A model generated the notes under the pieces. It was not told where the DNA came from. It saw nothing but the letters and a program-made list of their open reading frames with translations, and made no database searches. This document shows positions 51,289-61,082 of a DNA stretch of 64,000 bases, piece after piece; position 1 is the first letter of the stretch, and each line of letters opens with the position of its first letter. The position numbers and the translations under genes were made by a program. Origin of the DNA: G942493375 sp942493375 (GTDB lineage: Bacteria > Armatimonadota > UBA5829); NCBI GenBank assembly GCA_942493375.1, contig OW818698.1, forward strand, positions 4,526,001-4,590,000, in the 5' to 3' direction.

Positions 51289-54200
51289 ATGAGATACATG
51301 AAATCAGCAATTATATCTGTTTATATGCTGTTAGTATTACTGCCTGTTATTTCCTTTGCATACAATCTTGGTGATAGAAATGCTCCAAGTATTCAAGTTG
51401 GGTTATTGCATTCAATCCCAGTTATCGATGGGGTAGCAGACGCTCAGGAGTGGAATGAAGCTTCCGTCACAAATACTTTCCATATACTTGGCTCAGAGAG
51501 CGTTCTCTTGCCGGCAGCAAAAGCATTTATCGGTTTTGATAAGAATGCCATTTATGTTGCAATCGTTTGTCCCTATGCGTTTGGTGAAAAACCGAAAGCT
51601 GAGAAGAGAAAACGTGATGGCGATCTATGGTTGGATGATGCATTTGAGGTTTTCATAGATCCGACCCACGGGCACAAAACGGCTTACCAGTTTGTGGTAA
51701 ATGCAGCCAATTCGATTTCTGATTCAAGGGCTACTGATGCCACATGGAATGGTGAGTGGAAGGTAGCAACCTCTCAGGCTGCAGATTCCTGGAGTGCTGA
51801 GTTTCGCATTCCATTCGCTACACTCGGTGTCACCTCCCCTGAGTCTGCTACAACAATGGGATTGAATATATGCCTGGACAAGAAAGATAAGCTGACGGCT
51901 TTCTACTCCTGGGCTCCGTTTGTATCAGGAACATTCCACCAGCCGGGAATCCTGGGTCATCTTATTTTGGCGCCAAATGGTCCATCCATATCCGGACTGT
52001 TATTTAAAAAAGGCAACAACCTGGGCTTCGATATGCAGACACTCCTCCAGACACCTGGCATATCAGCAAGCCTCAAAGTAACGCGTAATGGTGTTTCAGT
52101 TGGAGAGTCAAGTAAGAGTCTGGGTGGTTCAGTCAGATTAACAGTTCCAATAACCGGAGGTGATAAACCGGAACCTGCAGATTATCGCTGGGAGATAAAT
52201 GCTGGATCCTCAATTGGCGATCAACTCTACCACCACTCAGGCATACTTACTATCAGTCCTCCACTGGCAATCTCGCTCCGCAAGTTTTTTATTCAAGGTA
52301 AGTTGGCTATGGATGTAGATATGGCCGGTCTGATTGGTTCTGAACCTGCTGCAGTTCAGGTAAATATAACTGGAGACGATGGCAAACAAATCCTGTCTCA
52401 ACGCTCTGATTCCATCGTAAAACGAAAATCGACTATATATTTTGATGTCTCTAAGCTGGCTGCCAAAGACTATAAAATAAATGCTAGTGTTATTGATGCT
52501 GGTGGCAATTCTATTGCTACAGCACAAACGTCTTTCGCTATTCCTCCTACACCCGTTTGGCTGAACTCCAAGGCAGGTATCAGCGATAAGGTCCTGGCAC
52601 CATGGACTCCTCTCAAGACATCTATCTCAAAGGGAACTGTAAGCGTGTCACCGTGGGGAAGGACTTACACATTCGTAGGAACTCCTTTTCCATCAAATAT
52701 CTCAACCCGAGGAGCCTCGATACTCAGCAGCCCTATGACACTAAAGTTGGTTGTTGATGGTAAACTGGTGACTTTCAAAGGACTTCTTCAAGTGGTCAAA
52801 GAGACCGGTAGCCAGGTTATTCTTTCCGGCACCGGAAAAGCCGGATCTCTCAGTGTTGAATTCAAAGATACCATAGACTTCGACGGCCATTCATTCGTCA
52901 ATCTGAAACTTAGAGGCAGTTCGGATGTCACACTGAATAGTATGTCCATCGAAGCGCCGATTAAGAAACAGTATGCAAAATACCGGTATTTTTATCCTTC
53001 GACCAATTGGTCGTCCTCGGTTGCAGATGGGTACCTGCCTGCAAAGGGTTGGGAGCACGACTTTGTCCCTATGGTCTGGCTGGGTGATGAAGACAGGGGA
53101 TTTGCACTATATACAACATCTGAGCAGAACTGGACAATGGACGGTAAGATCAAGCCTATGCAAGCAGTTCACAGCAGTAAGGATGTTGTCTCGCTCAGGT
53201 TCAATATCGTCTCTAAACCGATTGTTCTGACTGCGTCACAGGCTCAAAAGGGTCTGGATTATGAATTTGGGTTTGAAGCAACGCCTGTTCGTAAGCCGGA
53301 TAAAGATGTGTGGGATTATAAAATAAATCATTCCGGGGACTATGGAATGGTTGACCAAATGGCCAATTCATCCACGACACTCTCCTACGAGTCCAGCAAG
53401 CTTTTCGAATCCAAAGAAGGCACTCTGGATTTGTGGGTAAGGATGAATTTCGACCCGGATGCACCTATTCTTGATCCAAACAACAAAGGCATTATGAACC
53501 ATGACCTGCTGATCATCGGCAATATGGATGAGATGATTGACATGTATTGGAATGTAGACGACCACGGTATGCGCATCTTTGCTATGAAGAACCAGCAGTA
53601 TGTATACATAAAAGGTGGACGCTGCGAATGGAAAAAGGGTGAAATGCATCATATTTCCATGACATGGGGTAAATCAATAAGGCTGTATGCTGATGGCAAG
53701 CTAATAGTTGAACAGGTGCAGCCGGTTCTTGCAATTGGCACAAAGCCAATGAGTACACTGCGAATCACAAGTACAAAGGGTGGTTTCGATATAGATGAAC
53801 TGCGCATATCAGACATTATTCGGGACCCGGTTCTTCCATCGGCACCTTATGTAGAGGATTCGCACACTCTGCTACTCGACCATCTTGATGATGTGTCAAA
53901 AACAGGCTCCAGAATAACCACAATTCCAGAGAAAGGGCTCAGTTCGCTCCTTGATGAAGCCGCCGGGCTTACTCCAGGTAAATTCGGAAACTCGATTACT
54001 GTCAGCGGGAAGCAAATGCCTATGTTGGACTATTTGAAAGACCTGGGTGTCAAGACCATCGTATATCACGAAAAATGGACGGAATATCAGAACTCTACGG
54101 AGACTTCACGTCAGGATGAGCTCAAGAGACTAGTTAAAGCCTGCCACGCCCGGGGTATTCAACTGTTGCTCTACTTCGGTTATGAACTCTCCGACATCTC

Positions 54201-55155
54201 CCCTGAGTGGGATTTATACCATAATGATTGTCTAGTTTATCCTTTCTACAACAGTTACACCAGAGAACCAAAGCAGAAGGACTACATAGTCTGCTACAAC
54301 AGCCGTTGGCCTGAATACCTTGCGGATGGAATCAGCAGGATGATAGATAAATACGATATCGATGGTGTATACCTGGATTCGACTGCTGTTGCCTGGGGAT
54401 GTATTAACACCGACCACGGGTGCGGTTATGTGAAACCTGACGGCTCATTGGGTGTTACATATACGTTCAAAGGCACTCGGGATATGCTCAGGAGGCTTTA
54501 TACGGTTGTTAAATCAAAGAAGCTAAATGGTCAGGTAAACCTGCATAATTCTTCGACTATGAATATCCCTGCTGTAGGTTGGGCTACCAGCAGCTGGGAT
54601 GGAGAGCAGTTTACTCTAATGACTGAGCACGCCGATATCGAAAAGTTACTTCCCCTGGATGCATTCAGAACAGAGTTCATGGGCAGACAGTGGGGTGTAC
54701 CATCGGAGTTACTCTGCTATGAAACCCCATTCACTACTCACGAAGCTCTGTCATTTACTTTGCTGCACGATGTCCTGGTCAGGGGTAGTGGGAAGGCTCT
54801 GCTGGAGGAGTCATCCCTCTGGAAGGCAATGGATAAGTTCGGTCGCAAGCAGGCACAGTTCCTCCCGTATTGGAATAATGCACAGTATGCAAAAGTGTCA
54901 CCCGCGAAGAGTTATGCAACTCTTCATCTACAAACTGGAAAGCGGGTTATGTGCATAGTCTCAAACCTTAGCAAAGCATCCACTGATGTTAAGGTCAACT
55001 TGAATCTGCAGAAGATGAAACTTGGTTTAAAGGTTACTGCCAGAAATGCACTCACTGGTGAACAGATACAGATATACAATGGAAGTTTCAAGGTAAATCT
55101 TCAGTCCTATGATTATGCGCTGGTGTGGGTCGAGGAGAACAAGGCGCGGAAATAG
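51289..55155 (+). CDS. Large multidomain exported protein (CBM9-like, DUF6067-like, LamG, barrel)
   Basis: 1288 residues, the longest in the window. Signal peptide about 1-24 (LLVLLPVISFAYN). Residues 40-225 are a CBM9-like domain: IPVIDGVADAQEWNEA, IYVAIVCPYA, DAFEVFIDPT and WSAEFRIPFATLGV. Beta-rich central parts (about 420-650) open with WLNSKAGISDKVLAPWTPLK and resemble DUF6067 proteins. About 700-850 is a LamG/concanavalin A-like domain (GTLDLWVRMNFD, RLYADGKLIVEQ). Residues 900-1200 form a TIM barrel (KTIVYHEKWTEYQN, IQLLLYFGYELSDI, DGVYLDSTAVAWGC with a likely catalytic Asp). A short beta domain ends it. It should attack a complex polysaccharide outside the cell. The catalytic residues and substrate are guesses. 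A hairpin at 55187 follows. Confidence 0.75.
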   Translation: MRYMKSAIISVYMLLVLLPVISFAYNLGDRNAPSIQVGLLHSIPVIDGVADAQEWNEASVTNTFHILGSESVLLPAAKAFIGFDKNAIYVAIVCPYAFGEKPKAEKRKRDGDLWLDDAFEVFIDPTHGHKTAYQFVVNAANSISDSRATDATWNGEWKVATSQAADSWSAEFRIPFATLGVTSPESATTMGLNICLDKKDKLTAFYSWAPFVSGTFHQPGILGHLILAPNGPSISGLLFKKGNNLGFDMQTLLQTPGISASLKVTRNGVSVGESSKSLGGSVRLTVPITGGDKPEPADYRWEINAGSSIGDQLYHHSGILTISPPLAISLRKFFIQGKLAMDVDMAGLIGSEPAAVQVNITGDDGKQILSQRSDSIVKRKSTIYFDVSKLAAKDYKINASVIDAGGNSIATAQTSFAIPPTPVWLNSKAGISDKVLAPWTPLKTSISKGTVSVSPWGRTYTFVGTPFPSNISTRGASILSSPMTLKLVVDGKLVTFKGLLQVVKETGSQVILSGTGKAGSLSVEFKDTIDFDGHSFVNLKLRGSSDVTLNSMSIEAPIKKQYAKYRYFYPSTNWSSSVADGYLPAKGWEHDFVPMVWLGDEDRGFALYTTSEQNWTMDGKIKPMQAVHSSKDVVSLRFNIVSKPIVLTASQAQKGLDYEFGFEATPVRKPDKDVWDYKINHSGDYGMVDQMANSSTTLSYESSKLFESKEGTLDLWVRMNFDPDAPILDPNNKGIMNHDLLIIGNMDEMIDMYWNVDDHGMRIFAMKNQQYVYIKGGRCEWKKGEMHHISMTWGKSIRLYADGKLIVEQVQPVLAIGTKPMSTLRITSTKGGFDIDELRISDIIRDPVLPSAPYVEDSHTLLLDHLDDVSKTGSRITTIPEKGLSSLLDEAAGLTPGKFGNSITVSGKQMPMLDYLKDLGVKTIVYHEKWTEYQNSTETSRQDELKRLVKACHARGIQLLLYFGYELSDISPEWDLYHNDCLVYPFYNSYTREPKQKDYIVCYNSRWPEYLADGISRMIDKYDIDGVYLDSTAVAWGCINTDHGCGYVKPDGSLGVTYTFKGTRDMLRRLYTVVKSKKLNGQVNLHNSSTMNIPAVGWATSSWDGEQFTLMTEHADIEKLLPLDAFRTEFMGRQWGVPSELLCYETPFTTHEALSFTLLHDVLVRGSGKALLEESSLWKAMDKFGRKQAQFLPYWNNAQYAKVSPAKSYATLHLQTGKRVMCIVSNLSKASTDVKVNLNLQKMKLGLKVTARNALTGEQIQIYNGSFKVNLQSYDYALVWVEENKARK

Positions 55156-55186
55156 TAGAATGGGTGGACATGGATGTTCAGGAATC

Positions 55187-55214
55187 ATGGTCGAGTCATG
55201 GATCACTCGACCAT
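55187..55214. terminator. Terminator-like hairpin after the 51289 gene
   Basis: A perfect 10-bp stem ATGGTCGAGT/ACTCGACCAT with an eight-base loop. No T-run follows, so strength is uncertain. Confidence 0.5.
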
Positions 55215-55230
55215 CTGAAAGCAGGGGACG

Positions 55231-55255
55231 GCAGGCTGGAAGCCTGCACCACAAT
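55231..55255. repeat. 25-bp palindromic element, inverted copy at 63781
   Basis: GCAGGCTGGAAGCCTGCACC and the next five bases recur, perfectly and in opposite orientation, at 63781-63805. Its own core is a 7-bp stem GCAGGCT/AGCCTGC. Confidence 0.85.
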
Positions 55256-55301
55256 GACAAACTGATTCTGAAAGCTCAATAATGGCCCAAAGTCTGTCCC
55301 T

Positions 55302-56129
55302 TCATTCAAAACTAGGGTGACGTAGTTCTAGGATGGCTTGTTCTATTTCTTCGATACCTTCTGCTATGGTGTATTCGTTTGTTGGTAAGGCTTCAAGTGT
55401 GAACCTGGGGCAGATTTCGCAGGACTGCAGGGCATTGAAGAACTCCTGCCAGTGAGTGTCTCCCATACCGGGAAAACGGTGGGCGTCCTGTCCCTGGTGG
55501 CAGTCGTGCCAGTGAACTGCTATAAGCCTGCCGGAGAAGACTTTGATGTAGTCTACAGGGCTGTCAGAGCCGATCCCTGCATGACCTGTATCCAGGCACA
55601 GTCCGACAATGTCCGGATCTGTTCCATCGAGTAAAAACTTTATATCTTCAATAGAGGCCCCTATATGACCTGGTGTAAGGTTTTCAATTGCAATTTTTAT
55701 TGAAACCTCACGAGCAGTATCAGACAGTTCAGAAATGCTCTGTCTTGCTGCTTGCAAGCGATCTTTCCCGGTCTCCTGGGGGCCTGGATGGAGAGCTACA
55801 TGATAAGCCCCCAGTCTGGCTGATGCTCGAAATACATCCTGATGCCTGCGAATGGCTTTTTGTCGAATAGTAACATCCGGATTGGAAATATCCCATACGT
55901 GTGCACTTGGACGAGAAAAGCCTGAATGTACCGAACGAACCCTAATAGGTAAACGTGTCATCACATCCAGCACAGACTCAACCTGCGCGTCGTCGGACAT
56001 ATCAATATGTGTCCCGGGTGCATTGGAGTGAATCTCAACCAACTTTACTCCCTTTTGATCGAGACTCACGAGCACATCGGCGAGTGGATCTAATTCCCAG
56101 AAAAATGTAGCAAGCGCAACTTTATTCAT
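55302..56129 (-). CDS. Xylose isomerase-like TIM barrel (sugar phosphate isomerase/epimerase)
   Basis: 275 residues; AAGAAGG lies 5 bases before the ATG. AP-endonuclease-2 fold: VALATFFWELDPLADVLVSL, VKLVEIHSN, VRSVHSGFSRPSAHVWDISN, AYHVALHPGPQETGKDRLQ, IKIAIENLTPGHIGASIEDI, VGLCLDTGHAGIGSDSPVDY, LIAVHWHDCHQGQDAHRFPG and TLEALPTNEY. The E, D, H and H ligands for a metal ion are at the usual places (E of IENL, D of LDTGHAG, H of HWHDC). Members act as sugar isomerases or epimerases, or in inositol breakdown. Cytoplasmic. The exact reaction is unknown; it precedes the exported protein's terminator and may be a single gene. Confidence 0.88.
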   Translation of the reverse strand: MNKVALATFFWELDPLADVLVSLDQKGVKLVEIHSNAPGTHIDMSDDAQVESVLDVMTRLPIRVRSVHSGFSRPSAHVWDISNPDVTIRQKAIRRHQDVFRASARLGAYHVALHPGPQETGKDRLQAARQSISELSDTAREVSIKIAIENLTPGHIGASIEDIKFLLDGTDPDIVGLCLDTGHAGIGSDSPVDYIKVFSGRLIAVHWHDCHQGQDAHRFPGMGDTHWQEFFNALQSCEICPRFTLEALPTNEYTIAEGIEEIEQAILELRHPSFE

Positions 56130-56220
56130 ATGGCCTTCTTAATTATCCAAAGTATCTATAGACCAGGATGAACTCTATTTTATTTACAATACTTGTAGAG
56201 CAAATGTGATTTTAAGTGTC

Positions 56221-57582
56221 TCAATGTAATAGACTAAGTCGAGTAGCTGGAATCTTGCAACGTATGGATGTACCCTTTCCCAGTTCACTCTCCAATTCGA
56301 TCAGGCCATCGTGCGCATCTACTACATTCTTAATGATTCTAGTTCCAAGTCCTGTTCCCATCGGTTTGGTGCTGACAGCCTGATCTGTAAACAGCTTTTC
56401 TCTCACATGCTCAGGCATACCTGGACCTGTGTCTCTGCATTCAATAACCAAACAGTTGCCATCGGGGAACTCTCCGTCCGGATTGCAGCGTAGGTGCAAT
56501 GTGACCGATGCCCCATCCGAACAAGCATCTATTGCATTGAATATCAAGTTGTACATGGCATTGTATATCTGCTTGGGGTCTACAATAGCTTTGGGTTCGT
56601 CACAGTCTGATTCCAGCAAGACTGTGACACCCTTCTTTTGGCCATGCACAGTTAACATACTGACAACCCGTTTTGCAATATTAAGTACATCCGTATGCTC
56701 GAAATTTGGTTTGGAGACTATTCCCTTGACTGCAGCAGAGATCTCCGCCATTCTTTGCTGGACAGCTTCACAGCTCTCTGTAATCATTTCAATCATCTCA
56801 GGATAGATATCGTGCAATTCGCACATTGCTTCAGCGACTGCCATAGCCTGTGGATCGCATGTCCCTGTTCCATTCATGCAGGATTCGAGCCTGGCGTAAC
56901 AGTCATCAGCAATGATTTTAAGTGTGTCTGCGCCGGACATTGCCGGTGTAACCATGTTCTTGATGTCGTGGCTGATGTCTCCAATAAACTGAATCACCAT
57001 CGCAAGCCTGGCTTTTTCATTAAGTTTGGCTGTTTCAATTGCGACAGCAATATGGGCAGCCATTATCTCAATCAATTTGACATCGTTTTCATTGAAGCCA
57101 CCGCTGCGTTTGTTCAGTATCTGCATACTGCCGATTGGAGTCCTGTCCGGTGACTTTAGGGCCACAGTAACCATACTGACAGTAATATACCCAATATTCT
57201 CCCCAACACTCTTCAGGTGAGTCTGTTCCCTGCTGACGTCATCATACACACTGGTATTACCAGTCCTGAACGTTGCTCCGGCGAGACCCTGGTCCGGATC
57301 CAGTTCCATTCCGGTGAGTTCGCTCTCTTTAGGTCCGACAACGTATTCAAAGACCAGCTTCTTTTTGTCCGGATTGTAGAGTATTATTGAACCGGCATCT
57401 GCTTCAACAACATCCAGTGTCGTGTTCAGTGCCTGCTTTACCAGGTCTTTTACCTTGATAATACACCCCAGTTCGCATGCAATACGTAAGACTGCATCAA
57501 GCCTTCGACGTTGTTCATCCACCTCACGGATCAGACCTGCCAACTGGCCGTCAAGAACTGCCTGTGAAACCTCATTACTCAT
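56221..57582 (-). CDS. GAF-domain sensor histidine kinase
   Basis: 453 residues from ATG 57582, with GGAGG upstream; ATG 57600 is in frame. Residues 20-60 are a coiled coil, 60-190 a GAF domain (ALNTTLDVVEADAGSIILYN, GLAGATFRTGNTSVYDDVSR, IGSMQILNKRSGGFNENDV), then a dimerisation helix with the phospho-accepting histidine in FIGDISHDIKNMVTPAM. The ATP-binding domain has NAMYNLIFNAIDACSDG (N box), CRDTGPGMP (G1) and STKPMGTGLGTRIIKNVVDA (G2). No membrane segment, so a soluble sensor. No response regulator is close; the partner is likely elsewhere. The direction is the same as for the FecR and cyclase genes. Confidence 0.9.
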   Translation of the reverse strand: MSNEVSQAVLDGQLAGLIREVDEQRRRLDAVLRIACELGCIIKVKDLVKQALNTTLDVVEADAGSIILYNPDKKKLVFEYVVGPKESELTGMELDPDQGLAGATFRTGNTSVYDDVSREQTHLKSVGENIGYITVSMVTVALKSPDRTPIGSMQILNKRSGGFNENDVKLIEIMAAHIAVAIETAKLNEKARLAMVIQFIGDISHDIKNMVTPAMSGADTLKIIADDCYARLESCMNGTGTCDPQAMAVAEAMCELHDIYPEMIEMITESCEAVQQRMAEISAAVKGIVSKPNFEHTDVLNIAKRVVSMLTVHGQKKGVTVLLESDCDEPKAIVDPKQIYNAMYNLIFNAIDACSDGASVTLHLRCNPDGEFPDGNCLVIECRDTGPGMPEHVREKLFTDQAVSTKPMGTGLGTRIIKNVVDAHDGLIELESELGKGTSIRCKIPATRLSLLH

Positions 57583-57656
57583 CCAAACAACCTCCCCCAT
57601 TTCGGATACATATATGCTGCACTATACGGGCTAGACCGCATTATTCATGATTAACT

Positions 57657-57706
57657 GTATAAATACTCTGTATTTACACTTGGTATAAATACTCTGTATT
57701 TACACT
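57657..57706. repeat. Two direct repeats of a 24-bp palindrome-like unit
   Basis: The unit GTATAAATACTCTGTATTTA then CACT occurs at 57657-57680 and 57683-57706 (period 26). Each unit is itself an inverted repeat (GTATAAATAC/GTATTTACAC, one mismatch). It lies in the gap of 182 bases between the FecR gene end (57765) and the kinase start (57582). It may be an operator for the kinase gene or part of a terminator. Confidence 0.75.
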
Positions 57707-57764
57707 CTCAGTTTTTGTCCCTACTGCCGGACAAAAGCGAAGCTTGGTGAATAAAGCGGGTTAG

Positions 57765-58958
57765 TTATTGTCCTTTCAACTCAGTAAGACTCGAATCAGT
57801 CAATTCGTATAATGTCTTCTTTCTGTCTCTGGCTCTTGCATAAATAGTGTAACGATCCATTCCTGTTTTCACATAACTTTGCAGCATCATATCCGAAAAT
57901 GTGTTCAGTATTGCTTTGCTCTCTTTGTCTGACAACCTGAGCTCTTCAAGGGTCACCGGGTTCAAATATACTGGAATTCCCTGAATACCCACAGCCTCAA
58001 TTGCACTTTGAAGTTTCCTCAATGCTTCCATACATGCGCCTCTACGTGCAAAGTCTACAGAGTTGTAACCCCATCCACCTGGGGCAAGACCGATCAACTG
58101 TAGAAGAGGATCACAAAATGCATTAAGCCTATATTCAGTATCCTGGAGAGTTCCTGGTTCTTTTTCATGGATACTCATAGAATTCAATTGCCCACCAACA
58201 TAACTCAGGGCAGTTCCAGATGCTCTTCGGGGACGGAACATCTCATAATACTCAGAGTTAACTTCCTGTCCACCTGTTGATCTGACAAGACTATACCCGC
58301 TTTGGAAATCCACTACACCATTATGCACTTGTAGTCTTGTCTGGCGAGTATTTGGGTCATACGTAACCCTGAATCCTGTCCCTCTGGCAGCTGCAACGGA
58401 TGTTGGTGAACAGACAGTCGCCAACGAACTTACACCAAAGAAACTCGATATACGTGCGGTTATGGTGCCGTAATTGACCATAAACGAACGATCTCTCTGT
58501 CCTCCTCTGGCGAAGTCCAGAACACGCACCACAAATTGAGTGTTAGGCTCCAGCTGAACTGCGCTGCCATCGCTAAAAACTAGTACAGCATAGGATGACG
58601 GTCCTGTGGTGACCATGTCACCGTCCAACAGTGCTGTATCACTGGCAACAGGTTCCCAACCAGGGATATCAGCTTTTTGTATTTGCACTTGTCCGCCATA
58701 ACTGGCAATTCTGGCAGAAAATTCGAGACTTTCTCTACGGACTCCATCTAAAATCAGTACGATAGCAATAAAAAGAGCAACTTTTAACACCTTGCGGATC
58801 CAGTCAGGAAAAGCTCCCATAAGCCCCATTCGGTAATTGCTGTGCCGTTTCCTCTGCCGCTTAACCTCCTGTTCGTGACGGGCATTTGAGTCACGTACTG
58901 CCTTGAGCACTTGCTCTTCTGGTGTCAACGGTCTTTCATATTTCGGTTTCCTGGCCAA
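57765..58958 (-). CDS. FecR-domain single-pass membrane protein
   Basis: 397 residues from TTG 58958, chosen because GGAGG of the upstream stop region lies 8 bases before it; ATG 58973 is the alternative. The first 60 residues are basic and cytoplasmic (EEQVLKAVRDSNARHEQEVK). One membrane segment lies near 68-84 (VLKVALFIAIVLIL). Then comes a FecR domain: RIASYGGQVQIQKAD, LLDGDMVTTGPSSYAVLVFS, GSAVQLEPNTQFVV, ISSFFGVSSLATVCSPTSVA and RGTGFRVTYD. The last 150 residues are not recognised. FecR domains often sense or anchor in the envelope. The 5' end overlaps or touches the cyclase stop, so both are one operon. Confidence 0.82.
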   Translation of the reverse strand: MARKPKYERPLTPEEQVLKAVRDSNARHEQEVKRQRKRHSNYRMGLMGAFPDWIRKVLKVALFIAIVLILDGVRRESLEFSARIASYGGQVQIQKADIPGWEPVASDTALLDGDMVTTGPSSYAVLVFSDGSAVQLEPNTQFVVRVLDFARGGQRDRSFMVNYGTITARISSFFGVSSLATVCSPTSVAAARGTGFRVTYDPNTRQTRLQVHNGVVDFQSGYSLVRSTGGQEVNSEYYEMFRPRRASGTALSYVGGQLNSMSIHEKEPGTLQDTEYRLNAFCDPLLQLIGLAPGGWGYNSVDFARRGACMEALRKLQSAIEAVGIQGIPVYLNPVTLEELRLSDKESKAILNTFSDMMLQSYVKTGMDRYTIYARARDRKKTLYELTDSSLTELKGQ

Positions 58959-58962
58959 ACTA

Positions 58963-60873
58963 TTATCCTCCATAAGCCGCGTCTTTAACGCGGACTTCAT
59001 ATACTTCTACTGATTGCTCCCTGCCCTTAACGCTGACCGGTCCTCTATGCAGGAACTCGACCAGATTGTTCAAGTCTTCCTGAGCCTGGTATTTTACAGC
59101 ATCGCTCACTATAATATCAGCTTTCAGGTCTTTAGTGACAGATTCCAATCTTGCTGACAGGTTAACGGTATCTCCAAGTGCAGTATACTGCATCCTTTTT
59201 TGTGCTCCTACGTTGCCAACTATGGCTTCGCCAGTGTGTATACCAATCCCCATTCTCAGTTTAGGCATTCCGGTTTCTTCCCATTGTCTGTTCAATACTG
59301 TAAGACGTGATTGCATATTGAGAGCACAGGATATGGCAGCAGCACTCTTATTATCTTCATCCGGGATAAACGGACCAAACAGTGCCATTACCGAGTCTCC
59401 GATAAACTTGTCCAGCACTCCACCGTTCTCTTCGACAGCTGCTGTCATCTCATCCAAATACACCCTCATCTGACTGACTACAAACTCCGGACTGTGATGT
59501 TCGCAGTATGGTGTGAAATCCCTTATGTCAGAAAATAGTATGGCGACTTCTCTGCGGGTACCTTCACGCTGAGCAATATCCGGGCGTCGTACAATCTGTT
59601 CGACAAGTTCAGGTGCTACATACATTGAGAAACTGTGTCTCAGACTGCGTTTCAATGCCTCTTCCTGAGCATATCTCTGCAGTGCCATCAACAGTGATGA
59701 TGCAGCAAATCCTAGAATAACAGAAGACCATGACGGAACCAGTCTTCCTCCCCAAAACAGTATTTCCATTATGGAAATTAATGCTATGAGTCCGATTGCG
59801 GCTCCGATATTTGCCCTGGAAGATTGCAGACGTTCATACATCAGAATCGGCAGCACTATTGCAATAATGATCAACAACCATTGTAGTGCTCCAGGTAAAG
59901 GCCTGATTGGATTCAGATAGAGTAAATTGGCAACTATCTGTGCATTTAGTTCAACTCCACGCAGACCATTGTCCAATGGATTTGGGCGCACATCCGTTGT
60001 ACCTGTTCCTGTCTCACCTATTATTATGATTTTGTCTTTGAAAGCCGAAGCAGGCAGTGCGAGAGCATCCACAAAACTTATTGTAGGCACCGGACTTCCA
60101 ATTCTATTACTATACGACCCCCCTCTGGTGGCAATAGGTTCCATCATTATCTGTCCATTTACATGGGGAACAATTCTACCGGCCAGATCAAAGTGACCAT
60201 CTTGCACAACCCTGTCAATTGGGGCATCTACAGCCATCGCTGAAAGAGTCAATGATATATTCGGAAATAAACCACCGTTGTAGGTCTGTTTGATAACAAT
60301 TGGAGAGCGATAAACTCCATCAGAATCAGAATTAACAGTTGCCGATCCGATCTTTCTGGGATTGAATAGTTCCGAAAATGGTGGTTCTATCAACAAAGGA
60401 TTTACAGTTTGGGAAATGATCCCTTTTGCTTTAGGTAACTGATTAAGCAGTGCTTCTCGAGTTCTCAATATTTCATTATCGACTGGAGGAGGCTGGGTCC
60501 ACTCATAGCAAGGCAGCACCACGTTTTTGTAGGAACGAACGGCATTTGTAAGTGTCTTGTCGCCTGCAGAATCTCGGATATCTGGTTCTGTGAACAGGAT
60601 ATCTATTGCCACTGCCCTTGCTTCTCCCAGTTTACCTAGAAGTTCAGCATACCTTGATCTGGACCAGTATCTGAGCCTGCCAAAATGACGAACTGTGCTG
60701 TCGTCTATTGCTACAACAACGATATCCGAAGGAAAAGGAGTTGGTCTGACGCTTGCTTTGCGTATCCAGTGGGCATCTGTTATCCACGTGTTGAGTCCTT
60801 CGGAGACGCCAAAGAGACGTGCGAGTAGTAATACCAGCAATGCTCCTATTGCACTCCGATGCCAGGCAGACAT
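58963..60873 (-). CDS. CHASE2-domain adenylate cyclase
   Basis: 636 residues from ATG 60873, preceded by GGGGG; GTG 60885 is in frame. TM1 about 8-25. The CHASE2 sensor domain (about 45-330) has DIVVVAIDDSTVRHFGRLRY, AVAIDILFTEPDI, DSDGVYRSPIVIK, DALALPASAFKDKIIIIGET and RGVELNAQIVANLLYLN. Three membrane segments follow (about 335-410). The class III cyclase domain has VAILFSDIRDFTPYC with metal Asp, GVLDKFIGDSVMALFGPF with the second metal Asp and the substrate-binding Lys, and AQKRMQYTALGDTVNLSARL with the Asp that fits adenine. So it should make cAMP in response to an external signal. It precedes a FecR membrane protein in the same operon. Confidence 0.93.
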   Translation of the reverse strand: MSAWHRSAIGALLVLLLARLFGVSEGLNTWITDAHWIRKASVRPTPFPSDIVVVAIDDSTVRHFGRLRYWSRSRYAELLGKLGEARAVAIDILFTEPDIRDSAGDKTLTNAVRSYKNVVLPCYEWTQPPPVDNEILRTREALLNQLPKAKGIISQTVNPLLIEPPFSELFNPRKIGSATVNSDSDGVYRSPIVIKQTYNGGLFPNISLTLSAMAVDAPIDRVVQDGHFDLAGRIVPHVNGQIMMEPIATRGGSYSNRIGSPVPTISFVDALALPASAFKDKIIIIGETGTGTTDVRPNPLDNGLRGVELNAQIVANLLYLNPIRPLPGALQWLLIIIAIVLPILMYERLQSSRANIGAAIGLIALISIMEILFWGGRLVPSWSSVILGFAASSLLMALQRYAQEEALKRSLRHSFSMYVAPELVEQIVRRPDIAQREGTRREVAILFSDIRDFTPYCEHHSPEFVVSQMRVYLDEMTAAVEENGGVLDKFIGDSVMALFGPFIPDEDNKSAAAISCALNMQSRLTVLNRQWEETGMPKLRMGIGIHTGEAIVGNVGAQKRMQYTALGDTVNLSARLESVTKDLKADIIVSDAVKYQAQEDLNNLVEFLHRGPVSVKGREQSVEVYEVRVKDAAYGG

Positions 60874-61082
60874 AATAACCCCCACTAATCAGTAGTGCTG
60901 TAACTATTCGCCACTCAATACAATGCTTCCTGCATATCCCAGTTCCTAACTGATAAAAGCAGGAATAATATGTCTATATCTAGTATTAACCCCCAAGCGT
61001 AATGATGCTTTCTGATTCATCTATGAGATACAGATCACATACCTTGCAGCTTGAGCTGCTATTACCATAAGAGGTAAACACG

